Source: Bradyrhizobium oropedii (GTDB lineage: Bacteria > Pseudomonadota > Alphaproteobacteria > Rhizobiales > Xanthobacteraceae). From it: a stretch of 33,218 nt of DNA. Shown here piece by piece: positions 1 to 8,558 of the stretch. Numbering within the stretch: the first letter of the stretch is position 1; each line of letters opens with the position of its first letter. The stretch covers positions 1-33,218 of the forward strand of contig NZ_JACMYO010000090.1 in the NCBI RefSeq assembly GCF_020889685.1. Reading direction: 5' to 3'. Both the position numbers and the translations under genes were made by a program. Under the pieces are notes generated by a model, which saw only the letters and a list, made by a program, of their open reading frames with translations, searched no databases and had not been told where the DNA came from.

Positions 1-20
1 CTGCTTTCGCAGGGACGACA
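1..20. repeat. Partial family A palindromic repeat (right end)
   Basis: The first bases match the right arm of the complete repeat at 19389-19508, ending in GGGACGAC, so the window opens inside a family A element. The rest lies outside the window. The following bases up to 69 hold nothing I can recognise. Confidence 0.65.
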
Positions 21-69
21 TGTGGAGAAGGTCCCGGTCTCCTCTACGCAACGATTTGCGGAAAGGAAA

Positions 70-756
70 TCAGCCCCTGACCGGCAGCGTCACGACGTCG
101 TAGCCGTGGCTGATCTTCCGCTTCAGCACCGGGTCTTCCAGCTCGAACTCGAAGCGGCTGGCCGGGCGGATGCCGCCCTTGGCGGCGAAGGTGCCGCCGA
201 ACATGGCGCAGCCGTCGGGCAATCCGCCCTTGTCGAAGCCGCGGGCGATCAGGTCCTTGACCGGCAGCATGTGATCGAGCGTGCCTTCCTGATAGAGCAC
301 CCGCTGGCCGCCGATTGTGGCCCAGGAGCGCAGGATCAGCTGGTCCCAGTGGCCGATGACGTCCTCGAGCTCCCAGAGTTCAGATGCCATCGGCTTGTCG
401 CACATCTGCTTCGACACCGTGACGCTGTAGCTCTCGACCTTGCGGTCGGTGTGGTCGGAGCCGCAGCCGACGAAGATGCGGCCCTGCCAGCCGATCAGCA
501 CGAACTCGACCTCGCCGCTGGAGTCCTCGCCACAGACCTCGATCGTATCGGCAAAGGTCAGCCGGCGCGCCGAGCAGCGGTAGTAGATCGGCGTCGTCGC
601 GGGCCGCGCGATGCCGAGCGCCTCGAGCTCGACGATGTGCTTGTCGCGCGCCACCGGATCGCGGCCGGTCCAGCCGGCTATCACGGCCTGCTTGATTTCG
701 AGCGTCAGCGGCGTGGCGACGCCCTTGTCGTCGACATTGAAGGTGAGATCAAACAC
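70..756 (-). CDS. DUF2848 family protein (fumarylacetoacetase-like fold)
   Basis: About 228 residues, recognised as DUF2848 from overall sequence, including the central LIGWQGRIFVGCGSDHTDR stretch and the acidic ELEDV segment. DUF2848 proteins are thought to be related to the fumarylacetoacetate hydrolase fold, but no reaction is established that I know of. The frame stays open to an ATG at 810. I prefer the GTG at 756 because it overlaps the amidase stop in GTGTTTGA, which suggests translational coupling, and gives a family-typical length. It is the last gene of the Liv transporter-amidase operon, so it probably acts on the imported compound or its amidase product. The family call is fairly firm; the function is unknown. 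Confidence 0.8.
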   Translation of the reverse strand: MFDLTFNVDDKGVATPLTLEIKQAVIAGWTGRDPVARDKHIVELEALGIARPATTPIYYRCSARRLTFADTIEVCGEDSSGEVEFVLIGWQGRIFVGCGSDHTDRKVESYSVTVSKQMCDKPMASELWELEDVIGHWDQLILRSWATIGGQRVLYQEGTLDHMLPVKDLIARGFDKGGLPDGCAMFGGTFAAKGGIRPASRFEFELEDPVLKRKISHGYDVVTLPVRG

Positions 757-2098
757 GAATGACGGTCTCCATTCCGGCCGCGAGCTCGAAGATGCGGCGA
801 TCCGAACCACCCGCTGCGGCGAGCATCAGGCCGACCGGCGCCTCGCCCTCGCGATGCGCGGGCAGCGAGATGGCGCAGCCATCGAGCACGTTGATCAGCG
901 ACGGATTGCGCAGCGCGCGCAGATTCTCGGTGGCGAATGCTTTGTCGTCGGCAAGAGCAGCTATGGTCGGCGGCAGGTTCGCGGTCGTCGGCAGCACCAG
1001 CGCGTCGTAGGGCGCGATCCGCGCCTCAGTGCGGGCAGTGAACGAACGGCGCGCGTTGATGAGGTCGATATAGTCGGCCGCGAGAAAACCCTCGCCGCGC
1101 TGGATCCGCACGGCAACGCGGGGATCGTAGATGTCGCCCTTGCTGGCGAGCAGGAAGCGGTGCCAGGCATAGCTCTCGGCTGCGGAGAACCCGCCCTTGG
1201 TGTTCATCACGCCGACGTCGAGCAGTTCGGGCACTTCGATCCGCTCGATCAGCGCGCCGGCGCGCGACAACGAAGCGAGCGCACGCTCGAAGGTCTTCGC
1301 CACGGCATCATCGAGATCATCGAGCGCGACCGTGGTCGGCACCGCGAGCCGCATGCCCTTAACCGGGCGCGGGGTCAGCGGCGTCACCGGCTCGTCGGCC
1401 AGCACCGCGTCGAGCACCGCGCAGCAGGCCACCGAATTCGCCAGCGGGCCGTAGCTGTCGAGCGTGAACGACAGCGGCACGCCGCCGTCGAGCGGAATCC
1501 GGCGCTGCGTCGGCTTGTAGCCGACGATGCCGTTGAAGGCGGCCGGGATCCGGCAGGAGCCGCCGGTGTCGGTGCCGAGCGCGCCGAACGCCATGCCGTC
1601 GGCGATCGAGACTGCTGCGCCCGAGGACGAGCCGCCGGGCACATGGCCGACGCTCCGGTTCCAGGCGCTCTTCGGCGTACCGTAATGCGGATTGATGCCG
1701 ATGCCGGAATAGGCGAACTCGGTCATGTTGGTGCGGCCGATCACAATGAAGCCGGCGCGCTTGAGCCGTGCCACGGCAGGCGCATCGGCATCCGCCGGCG
1801 CGGAATCTTCCAGCGCCCGCGAGCCCGCCCGGGTTACCTGGCCCCTGATGTCGAACAGGTCCTTGATCGAGACCGGAATGCCGGCAAAGGGCGACGGCGC
1901 CGCATTGGCCTTGCGCAGCCGGTCCATGGCGTCGGCGGCTTCGAGCGCGGCGTCGCGGTCGACATGGATGAAGGTGCGCTGACCCTCGCCAGCCGGATCG
2001 GCAATTTTGGCGATGCATTGCTCGATGAGCTTGCGGGCTGAGGTCGCGCCGCTGGCGAGATCGGCGGCAAGGGAGGCGAGTGTCGGATTTTTCGGCAT
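749..2098 (-). CDS. Amidase (amidase signature family)
   Basis: This 449-residue protein has the complete amidase-signature triad: Lys79 in VSIKDLFD, Ser157 in GGSSSG and the nucleophile Ser181 in TDTGGSCRIP. Spacing between the two serines is 24, as in fatty acid amide hydrolase. Such enzymes hydrolyse a carboxamide to an acid and ammonia in the cytoplasm; related members include GatA, allophanate hydrolase and indoleacetamide hydrolase. The start is the ATG at 2098; an in-frame ATG at 2137 would add 13 residues, and neither has a strong ribosome site. The gene follows livF by 121 nt and overlaps the DUF2848 gene by 8 nt. GatA is unlikely because no gatB/gatC is adjacent. The substrate is unknown but is plausibly what the Liv-type transporter brings in. 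Confidence 0.9.
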   Translation of the reverse strand: MPKNPTLASLAADLASGATSARKLIEQCIAKIADPAGEGQRTFIHVDRDAALEAADAMDRLRKANAAPSPFAGIPVSIKDLFDIRGQVTRAGSRALEDSAPADADAPAVARLKRAGFIVIGRTNMTEFAYSGIGINPHYGTPKSAWNRSVGHVPGGSSSGAAVSIADGMAFGALGTDTGGSCRIPAAFNGIVGYKPTQRRIPLDGGVPLSFTLDSYGPLANSVACCAVLDAVLADEPVTPLTPRPVKGMRLAVPTTVALDDLDDAVAKTFERALASLSRAGALIERIEVPELLDVGVMNTKGGFSAAESYAWHRFLLASKGDIYDPRVAVRIQRGEGFLAADYIDLINARRSFTARTEARIAPYDALVLPTTANLPPTIAALADDKAFATENLRALRNPSLINVLDGCAISLPAHREGEAPVGLMLAAAGGSDRRIFELAAGMETVIRV

Positions 2099-2219
2099 GG
2101 CTTTGACTTCACGGCTTGCACTTTGCTTGCACTTCACGGCGTGCGCTTCATGGCTCGAGCTGATTGTCGCGCGAACCGGGGCCGATTTCCAGTACGCCGG
2201 CCCCAGCCGCGCATCACTA

Positions 2220-2936
2220 TCACTTCAGCCCGAAATAAGCGCGGTGCAGCTCTTCATTGCCGCTCATCTCGGCAACCGTACCGGAGAAGCGGATGCGCCC
2301 GCCTTCAAGCACGAACACGCGGGTAGCAATCTCGAGGAAGCCGATATTCTGCTCGGCGATCAGAAGCGCCAATCCGCGGCCCTGCAGGCTCGACAGGGCG
2401 CGGAGCACCTCCTTGACGAACAGCGGCGACAGCCCGGCCGAGGGCTCGTCCATGACCAGCAGCTTCGGCTCGGCCGACAGCGCCTTGGCGATGCCGAGCA
2501 TCTTGCGCTGGCCGCCGGACAGGCTGGAGGCCGGGTCGCGGCGCTTGTCGCGCAGCACCGGGAACAGGCCGTACAATTCGTCGACCCGCGCGCCCGGATT
2601 GGCATGGCCCAGCGCCTGCGCGCCGACGCGGATGTTCTCCTCGATCGACAGGTCGGGAAACACCGCCAGCTCCGACATGTAGGTCATGCCGCGCTTCATG
2701 CGGTCCGAAGACCGCATCTTCGTGATGTCCTCGCCGCCGAGCTTGATGTGGCCGCTACGGGCCTCGATAAGGCCGACCAGCGACTTCAGGAAGGTGGTCT
2801 TACCGGCGCCATTGGCGCCGAGCAGCAGCACGGTCTCGCCGGGGCGGACGTCGAGATCGACGCCCCACAACACCTGCATGGTGCCGTAGCCGGCGTCGAC
2901 GCCCGTGGCGTCCAGAAGCGCTGCATCAGTGGGCAT
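2220..2936 (-). CDS. livF: Branched-chain amino acid-type ABC transporter ATP-binding protein LivF
   Basis: This 238-residue ATPase has Walker A GANGAGKT at 40-47, signature LSGGQ at 139-143 and Walker B LLVMDE at 159-164, with the short length and AEQN segment near residue 195 typical of LivF. It is one of the two ATPases that power the LivHM-type permease at the cytoplasmic membrane. Its ATG overlaps the end of livG by 11 nt. Liv-family transporters also carry urea, amides and aromatic acids, so the symbol denotes family rather than proven leucine transport. Confidence 0.93.
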   Translation of the reverse strand: MPTDAALLDATGVDAGYGTMQVLWGVDLDVRPGETVLLLGANGAGKTTFLKSLVGLIEARSGHIKLGGEDITKMRSSDRMKRGMTYMSELAVFPDLSIEENIRVGAQALGHANPGARVDELYGLFPVLRDKRRDPASSLSGGQRKMLGIAKALSAEPKLLVMDEPSAGLSPLFVKEVLRALSSLQGRGLALLIAEQNIGFLEIATRVFVLEGGRIRFSGTVAEMSGNEELHRAYFGLK

Positions 2937-3654
2937 GCTCGCCTCCCAAAAACACTTCGATCACCTGCGGTTCGCGCACCGCGGTCGCCAGCGTCCCCTC
3001 GAAGATCTCCTTGCCCGCATTGAGCACGATGACGCGGTCGGTGATCTGCTCGATGAAGCCCATCAGGTGCTCGACCACGATGATTGCCATGCCGGTCGCA
3101 GCCAGCGCCTTGATGCGGCCGGCGATCCAGTCGAGCTCCGCCGGGTTGAGGCCGGCGGCGAGCTCGTCGAGCAGCAACAGCCGCGGCCGCGTGGCAAGCG
3201 CGCGGGTGAGATCGAGCATCTTCTGCTGGGCGCTGTTGAGATCGGCGGCGGGGCGGTCGGCGACCTCCTTCAGCCTGTATTCCTCCAGCAGCTCGGCGAT
3301 CGACGGCGCACCAGCGGCGCCGCCATAGGCCAGCGCCACCTGGATGTTCTCGCGTACCGTGAGCGACAGGAACGGCTTCGGCACCTGGAAGGTGCGGTTG
3401 ATGCCGCGATGAACCAGCTTGTGCGAGGCGACGCCGCCGGAGGACGCGCCGTCGAACACCACCTCGCCGCCATCGGGCGCATAGAGACCGGAGATCACGT
3501 TGATCGCCGTGGTCTTGCCGGAGCCGTTCGGACCGACGAGGCCAAGGATCTCGCCGGGTACGACGTGAAAGCTCAGCCCGTCGAGCGCGTGGAAGCCGCC
3601 GAAGCGCTTGACCAGCTTGGAGACCTTGAGGATCGGTGTTTTCTCAGGGGACAT
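2926..3654 (-). CDS. livG: Branched-chain amino acid-type ABC transporter ATP-binding protein LivG
   Basis: This 242-residue ATPase has Walker A GPNGSGKT at 41-48 and Walker B LLLLDE at 159-164, followed by the AAGLN segment typical of LivG. The ABC signature is unusual: LNSAQQ at 139-144 instead of LSGGQ or the LSYGQQ common in LivG, so both glycine positions are replaced. The partner LivF has a perfect signature, so the pair may hydrolyse ATP asymmetrically (inference). It overlaps livM by 11 nt and livF by 11 nt, which indicates tight translational coupling. Confidence 0.92.
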   Translation of the reverse strand: MSPEKTPILKVSKLVKRFGGFHALDGLSFHVVPGEILGLVGPNGSGKTTAINVISGLYAPDGGEVVFDGASSGGVASHKLVHRGINRTFQVPKPFLSLTVRENIQVALAYGGAAGAPSIAELLEEYRLKEVADRPAADLNSAQQKMLDLTRALATRPRLLLLDELAAGLNPAELDWIAGRIKALAATGMAIIVVEHLMGFIEQITDRVIVLNAGKEIFEGTLATAVREPQVIEVFLGGEHAH

Positions 3655-4564
3655 GCCACCCCCTGCGCGTTGCCAGCGACACCAACCCTGCGGGCAGGAA
3701 CAGCACCAGGCCCATGATCAGGAGACCATAGATCAGCTGGAAATATTGCGGCGTGGTGAAGCCGATCAGATTGTAGATGCCGTAGAGGATCAGCACGCCG
3801 ACGATCGGCCCGGTGATGGTGGCGACGCCACCGAACAGCGCAAACACGATCGCGAAGATCGAGAACTCGCCGGAGAACACATTGTCGGGATAGAACACCG
3901 AGACGTACCAGGCGTAGATGCCGCCGGCGAGGCCGGCGACCAGCGCCGAGGCCAGCCAGGCAATCACCCGCATCTTGATGATGTTGACGCCGGCCATCGA
4001 GGCCGACACCGCATCCTCGCGGACGGCCTGCAGCGCAAGGCCGAATGGCGAGTTCTTGAGATAGATGACCGCGCCGACGGTGAGCGCCATCACGACGACA
4101 GCCGCGTAGTAGGCATGGGTCGGATTGAACGTGCCGGTCAGCGACACGCCGTAAGGCCCCTTGGTGATGCCCTCCAGCGCCGGGTTGGCGACGAAGTGCA
4201 GCACCGCGAGCGAAGCCGCCAGATTGGCGATCGCAAAATACGCCCCCGACAGCCGCAGCAGCGGCGTCAGCAACAGGCCGAGCGCAATCGCGACGAGGCC
4301 ACCGACCAGCACCGCAAGCGGCGCCGGCGTCTGCAGATGCATCACCATGATGGCAAAGCCGTAGGCGCCGGCACCGAAGAAGCCGACATAGCCGAACGGC
4401 AGATAGCCGGTGAAACCATAGATGATGTTCACGCCTTGCGCGAGGATCAGGAAGATCACGAAGTTGAACAGCAGCAGATGGTTCTGATAGACGCCGGGCA
4501 GCAGTGCGAACACCACCACCAGCGGCGCCAGGATGAACAGCAGGTGTTTCGAGGCGTTAAGCAA
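3644..4564 (-). CDS. livM: Branched-chain amino acid-type ABC transporter permease LivM
   Basis: A hydrophobic protein of 306 residues with about eight to ten membrane segments, beginning with a strongly hydrophobic helix (LLFILAPLVVVFALLPG). The NIIYGFTGYLPFGYVGFFG stretch and the central GLALQAVREDAVSASMAGVN loop, which contacts the ATPases, are characteristic of LivM. The likely start is a TTG at 4564, with GGAAGG about 8 nt upstream inside the end of livH; I see no better ATG or GTG before the first helix. It overlaps livH by 8 nt. With LivH it forms the membrane channel of the importer. Confidence 0.9.
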   Translation of the reverse strand: MLNASKHLLFILAPLVVVFALLPGVYQNHLLLFNFVIFLILAQGVNIIYGFTGYLPFGYVGFFGAGAYGFAIMVMHLQTPAPLAVLVGGLVAIALGLLLTPLLRLSGAYFAIANLAASLAVLHFVANPALEGITKGPYGVSLTGTFNPTHAYYAAVVVMALTVGAVIYLKNSPFGLALQAVREDAVSASMAGVNIIKMRVIAWLASALVAGLAGGIYAWYVSVFYPDNVFSGEFSIFAIVFALFGGVATITGPIVGVLILYGIYNLIGFTTPQYFQLIYGLLIMGLVLFLPAGLVSLATRRGWHVP

Positions 4565-5480
4565 CGCGCACCCGCCTTCCGAGCAGACCGCTCGGGCGCA
4601 GCAACAGGATCACGATCAACAACACATAGGGCAGCAAGTCGGCCCAGGAACTGAGATAGGTCTGCACCAGCATGTAGCAGAGACCATAGACGACACCGCC
4701 GAGCGCGGTGCCCAAGGGATTGCCGAGCGAGCCGAGCACGACGATCGCAAACGAGGTCACGGTCGCATCGGCGCCGAACGCCGGCGTCACCGAGCCGAAC
4801 ATGAAGGGCGCGAACACGCCGGCCACCGCCGCTATGCCGAGCCCGATGCCGAACGCCGCCGCCGAGACGCGATCGACGTCGATGCCGGTCGCCAGCGCCT
4901 CGTCGCGGCGCGACATCACCGCGCGAGTCAAGGTGCCGAGCCGCGTGTGGTAGAGATAGAGGTAGACGAGCCCGATCGCGATCAGGCTGGTGATGGCCGC
5001 GATCACCCAGGGCGCGGGAAAGCCCTGGCCGAAGATCTGGATCGGCCCAGCGCCAGCGGCCTTGCCGCCGAACCATTTCACCTTGATGGTCGTGAACACG
5101 GTGCCGAGCAGCCGGCTCTGGATCGAGCGCTCGCTGGTGCCAGCGAAGATCGTGGTGACGGCTTCGATCACCTGCGACAGGCCGAAGAACAGGATGATCG
5201 ACAGCATTTCCGGATTGGCCGAGCCCTGCAGCCGCGGCACCAGCACCCAGTACAGCAGCACGCCCGCGAGCACGAAGACCACGAAGGCCAGCGGCACCGC
5301 GAACAGCGGATCGATGCCGGCGATGCCGACCACGCCGAGCGCGATGAAGGCGCCCAGCATCAGGATGTCGCCATGCGCAAGATTGACGATGCGCATGACG
5401 CCGAACACGAGATTGAGACCGATGCCGACCAGGCTGAAATACAGCCCGAACAGCACGCCGGCAACGAGCGCATAGGTCAT
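4557..5480 (-). CDS. livH: Branched-chain amino acid-type ABC transporter permease LivH
   Basis: This 307-residue membrane protein has multiple hydrophobic helices and LivH hallmarks: the GLNLVFGVMRIVNLAHGDILMLGA-type N-terminal region (residues about 22-44) and the LTRAVMSRRDEALATGIDV coupling loop (about 185-203). It carries an extra loop around residues 100-160 that includes TIKVKWFGGKAAGAGPI. It starts at an ATG, 45 nt after the binding-protein gene, and partners LivM in the importer. Confidence 0.91.
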   Translation of the reverse strand: MTYALVAGVLFGLYFSLVGIGLNLVFGVMRIVNLAHGDILMLGAFIALGVVGIAGIDPLFAVPLAFVVFVLAGVLLYWVLVPRLQGSANPEMLSIILFFGLSQVIEAVTTIFAGTSERSIQSRLLGTVFTTIKVKWFGGKAAGAGPIQIFGQGFPAPWVIAAITSLIAIGLVYLYLYHTRLGTLTRAVMSRRDEALATGIDVDRVSAAAFGIGLGIAAVAGVFAPFMFGSVTPAFGADATVTSFAIVVLGSLGNPLGTALGGVVYGLCYMLVQTYLSSWADLLPYVLLIVILLLRPSGLLGRRVRVA

Positions 5481-5525
5481 GCTACCGCTCGCCGCCGAAG
5501 GTTACGCCTGCCGCACTCACCAACA

Positions 5526-6773
5526 TCACGGCGCCGGATAGATCGGCTTGCCGGTGGCGGTCTCGTGCGGGTAGATCGAGACGAACTTGATATGATCGTG
5601 CTCGTCGACCGTGAGCTGGCCGAGCGGCGTCAGTTCGCCGATCTGCCCGCCGGTCTCGTCCAGCGCGAAGGTACCGTCGAGGGTCTTGAGCTGGCCGCTG
5701 AGCGAGAACACCGCGCGGCGCAGCTCCATCTGGTCGAGGCTGGTCGCAACCGACAGCGTCTTCTCGATCACCAGCGCCGTGGTGTAACCGGCCACCGCGT
5801 TGAAGCCGAACTCCATCTTGCCGTCATTGTACTTTTTCAGCCAAGCGGCGCGGAAATCCTTCATGTTCATCCCGAAATTGACGGGATAATCCAATTCGGA
5901 CGGCGGCACATAGGTCCAGATGTGCTCCAAGCCCTTGGCGCCGACGTTCTTCTCGAGCAGCTCGGTCTCGAGGCCGGCATAGATCGCGAACAGCATCTTG
6001 AACTTGGTCCCGACGTCCTGGACATTGCGCAGGAAGGCGATGTCGTTCGGCGCATAGCCGAAATGGATCACCGCGTCGGGATTGGCGTTGCTGATGTTGT
6101 TGATGATGACGTTGTAGTTCGTGGTCTCGGTCGGAACGCCCTGGTCGTAGACGATCTCGATCGGCGCGCCGGACTCCTTGACGAACTTGCGGAACGCGTT
6201 GGCCTGGGTGCCGGTGAACTCGTTGGTCGCGTAGAGGATCGCGATCTTCTTGATGCCGAGGCCCGGGCCATCATGGCTGATGAAGTCGGCGACCGGCTTC
6301 GGCCAGACGGTCGACACCGGATCGGCCATCAGCGCGATGTAAGGATTGTCCTTGGAGAAGAAGCTCGCGCCGGTGCCGGTCTGGTCGAACAGGAACATCT
6401 TGCGGTCGCGGGCGATCGCAACCGCGGGCGCCGTCAGCACCGATCCGGAATCGGCGACCAGCAGGTCGACCTTATCCTGGGTGACGAGCTGGTTATAAAG
6501 CGTCGAGGCGGTCGCGGTGTTGCTCTGGTCGTCATAGGAGACGAGCTTGATCGGGATCTTCTTGTCGAACGCCTTCACGAAGACGCCACCCTCGGCGTTC
6601 TTCTGCTCGACCCACAATTTCAGCGAGCTGTAGACCGGCATCGAGATCGAGGCATAACGCCCCGAGGACGCGTAGAGCGTGCCTATCTTGATCTCCGACG
6701 GTGCGTCGGCGGCGATCGCCTGCGTGGCAAATGCGAGGCTGGCAGCGAGTGCCGCGCCGATGATCCTCAGCAT
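5526..6773 (-). CDS. ABC transporter periplasmic substrate-binding protein (LivK-like, type 1 fold)
   Basis: This 415-residue protein has a clear Sec signal peptide, probably cut after AIA at residue 21. Mature features include KIGTLYASSGRYAS near the N-terminus and repeated motifs of the leucine-binding-protein-type fold (LVSYDDQSNTATASTLYNQL; KKIAILYATNEFTGTQANAFR). It delivers substrate from the periplasm to LivHMGF. The start ATG follows GGGAGGA (6781-6787, minus strand). The Ser-Gly-Arg-Tyr-Ala-Ser segment in the ligand region differs from canonical LivK, so a non-amino-acid ligand is plausible. With the amidase and DUF2848 downstream, an amide or aromatic acid derivative is my best guess. 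It is the first gene of the seven-gene operon. Confidence 0.9.
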   Translation of the reverse strand: MLRIIGAALAASLAFATQAIAADAPSEIKIGTLYASSGRYASISMPVYSSLKLWVEQKNAEGGVFVKAFDKKIPIKLVSYDDQSNTATASTLYNQLVTQDKVDLLVADSGSVLTAPAVAIARDRKMFLFDQTGTGASFFSKDNPYIALMADPVSTVWPKPVADFISHDGPGLGIKKIAILYATNEFTGTQANAFRKFVKESGAPIEIVYDQGVPTETTNYNVIINNISNANPDAVIHFGYAPNDIAFLRNVQDVGTKFKMLFAIYAGLETELLEKNVGAKGLEHIWTYVPPSELDYPVNFGMNMKDFRAAWLKKYNDGKMEFGFNAVAGYTTALVIEKTLSVATSLDQMELRRAVFSLSGQLKTLDGTFALDETGGQIGELTPLGQLTVDEHDHIKFVSIYPHETATGKPIYPAP

Positions 6774-6994
6774 GATATATTCCTCCCGGGCATCTTGGAT
6801 GTAGATTGGACGCGGCCCTTCTACGCGCCGGATCGGAGCGACACAAGCATCGCGGCCTTAGCAATTGTGCGAGGGGCGGAATATGCGGCATGCGCGAAAC
6901 ACAGGCCGCTGCGCGCGGCGTGGATGGACCGTTGACGGCCCTTGGTCCAATGGCGCATCAAGACTGTAACGATTTTCGGGAGGAAGTATCAGAC
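6774..6994. promoter_or_regulatory. Divergent intergenic region with an inverted repeat (TGGACC-N13-GGTCCA)
   Basis: This 221-nt spacer separates the minus-strand transporter operon from the plus-strand DUF35-thiolase operon and must hold promoters for both. An inverted repeat with perfect 6-bp arms lies at 6925-6930 and 6944-6949, about 45 nt before the plus-strand start, and could be an operator. Shine-Dalgarno sequences flank both ends: GGGAGGA at 6978-6984 on plus and at 6781-6787 on minus. I could not place -35/-10 boxes with confidence. Confidence 0.4.
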
Positions 6995-7408
6995 ATGGCC
7001 GAGCCCGCGCGCGCGAAACCAAAACCGACACCTGAGACCCAGCATTTCTGGGACGGCACCAAGGCCGGCGAGCTGCGCCTGCAGCGCTGCGACGCCTGCG
7101 CCAATGTCTACTTTCCGCCGCGGCCGTTCTGTCCCTCCTGCGCCTCGCGCAAGGTCTCGGTGTTCAAGGCCAGCGGCAAGGGCAAGCTCTACAGCTACGT
7201 CATCAACCACCGCCCCGCTGCGCCGGGCTTCACGCCGCCCTATGCGATCGCCGTGGTCGAGCTCGACGAGGGTCCGCGCATGATGAGCAACATCATCGAT
7301 TGTCCGCAGACGCCGGAAGCGCTCGAACTCGACATGCCGCTCGAAGTCGCCTTCGAGGCACTCGACGACAAGATCACCCTTCCCTTGTTCCGTCCGGCGA
7401 AGGGATAA
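6995..7408 (+). CDS. DUF35 zinc-ribbon/OB-fold protein (ChsH2-like thiolase partner)
   Basis: This 137-residue protein has an N-terminal rubredoxin-like zinc ribbon with Cys32-x2-Cys35 and Cys46-x2-Cys49, followed by a C-terminal OB fold (YSYVINHRPAAPGFTPPYAIAVVEL). DUF35 proteins form complexes with thiolase-like enzymes, as in HMG-CoA synthase/thiolase assemblies and the steroid side-chain aldolase Ltp2-ChsH2 pair, where they help channel acyl-CoA. I chose the ATG at 6995, 10 nt after GGGAGGA, over the open frame further upstream. The thiolase gene begins 4 nt after this stop, which supports a physical partnership. Confidence 0.9.
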   Translation: MAEPARAKPKPTPETQHFWDGTKAGELRLQRCDACANVYFPPRPFCPSCASRKVSVFKASGKGKLYSYVINHRPAAPGFTPPYAIAVVELDEGPRMMSNIIDCPQTPEALELDMPLEVAFEALDDKITLPLFRPAKG

Positions 7409-7412
7409 CGCA

Positions 7413-8552
7413 ATGCGCAGGAACCAGGTTGCCGTCGTCGGCGCGGCCGAAACCACCGAACTCGGCGTCATCCCCAACATGTCGCAGATCCAGCTGCATG
7501 CGGACGCGGCGCTGAACGCGATCGCGGACGCCGGCCTGAAGCTGTCCGACATCGACGGCTTCGCCACCGCGGTCGAAACCCCGCAGCAGATGGCACACTA
7601 TCTCGGCATCACGCCGACCTGGGTCGACGGCACCTCGGTCGGCGGCTGCTCCTTCATGCTGCATGTCCGCCACGCCGCCGCCGCGATCGAGGCCGGGCTC
7701 TGCAAGACCGTGCTGATCACCCATGCCGAGAGCGGCAAGTCGATGATCGGCAAGCAGCCGCGCTTCACCGCACCCGACAGCCTCAATGGCCAGTTCGAAG
7801 CGCCGTTCGGCGTCTACGGGCCGCCGAGCATGTTCCCGATTCCCGTGCTGCGCTTCATGAAGACCCACGGCATCACGCATGAACAGCTGGCGATGGTCGC
7901 GATCGTGCAGCGCGAATGGGCGGCAAAGAACCCGCGCGCCACCATGAAGGACCCGATCACGGTCGCCGACGTCCTGAACTCGCGGATGATCGCCTATCCG
8001 TTCCGGCTGCTGCAATGCTGCCTCGTCACCGACGGCGGCGGCGCGCTGATCCTCACCTCGGCCGACCGCGCCAAGGACTTCCCGAACAAGCCGGTGTACA
8101 TCCTCGGCACCGGCGAGAGCGTGGAAACGCCGATGGTCAGCCAGATGAAGACGTTCGATTCATCGCGCGCCTTCAAGGTGGCAGGCCCCCTGGCGTTCAA
8201 GGAAGCCGGCATCACCCACAAGGACGTCGATCACCTGATGATCTACGACGCCTTCGCGCATTTGCCGCTCTACGGCCTCGGCGACCTCGGCTTCATGCCC
8301 CACGAGGAAACCGGCAAGTTCATCGCCGACGGCAACACCCGCCCCGGCGGCAAGCTGCCGCTCAACACCAACGGCGGCGGCCTCAGCTACATGCACTCCG
8401 GCATGTACGGCATGTACGCGCTGCAGGAGAGCGTGCGACAGATGCGCGGCATCGCGCCGGCGCAGGTGCCGAACGCCAAGATCTCGGTCTGCCACGGCGT
8501 CGGCGGCATGTTCGCCGCGTCAGGCACGATCATCTTTACGAACGAGAAGTAA
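7413..8552 (+). CDS. Thiolase family protein (lipid-transfer/SCP2-type thiolase)
   Basis: A thiolase-fold protein of 379 residues. Cys79 in SVGGCSFM sits where the nucleophilic cysteine of thiolases lies, His328 in GGGLSYMHSG matches the thiolase His, and Cys360 in CHGVGG matches the second cysteine, so thiolytic chemistry looks possible. Related DUF35-linked proteins instead act as retro-aldolases (Ltp2), so either acyl-CoA thiolysis or aldol cleavage is open. It is 4 nt downstream of its DUF35 partner; the SDR gene follows after 108 nt containing a repeat. It probably carries out the chain-cleaving step of this acyl-CoA pathway. Confidence 0.87.
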   Translation: MRRNQVAVVGAAETTELGVIPNMSQIQLHADAALNAIADAGLKLSDIDGFATAVETPQQMAHYLGITPTWVDGTSVGGCSFMLHVRHAAAAIEAGLCKTVLITHAESGKSMIGKQPRFTAPDSLNGQFEAPFGVYGPPSMFPIPVLRFMKTHGITHEQLAMVAIVQREWAAKNPRATMKDPITVADVLNSRMIAYPFRLLQCCLVTDGGGALILTSADRAKDFPNKPVYILGTGESVETPMVSQMKTFDSSRAFKVAGPLAFKEAGITHKDVDHLMIYDAFAHLPLYGLGDLGFMPHEETGKFIADGNTRPGGKLPLNTNGGGLSYMHSGMYGMYALQESVRQMRGIAPAQVPNAKISVCHGVGGMFAASGTIIFTNEK

Positions 8553-8558
8553 CCCAAC

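Noticed and set aside
749..2098. Glutamyl-tRNA amidotransferase subunit A (gatA)
   Set aside because: The amidase signature is shared, but there is no gatB or gatC nearby and the gene belongs to a transporter operon.
70..6773. Urea/short-chain amide transporter (urt/fmd)
   Set aside because: The amidase belongs to the amidase-signature family, not the formamidase FmdA type, and I cannot match the binding protein to UrtA, so I leave the substrate open.
4533..6935. A plus-strand open frame of about 800 codons opposite livH, livM and the binding-protein gene
   Set aside because: Low-complexity composition rich in Arg, Asp, Glu and His, no domain, and antisense to three well-supported genes.
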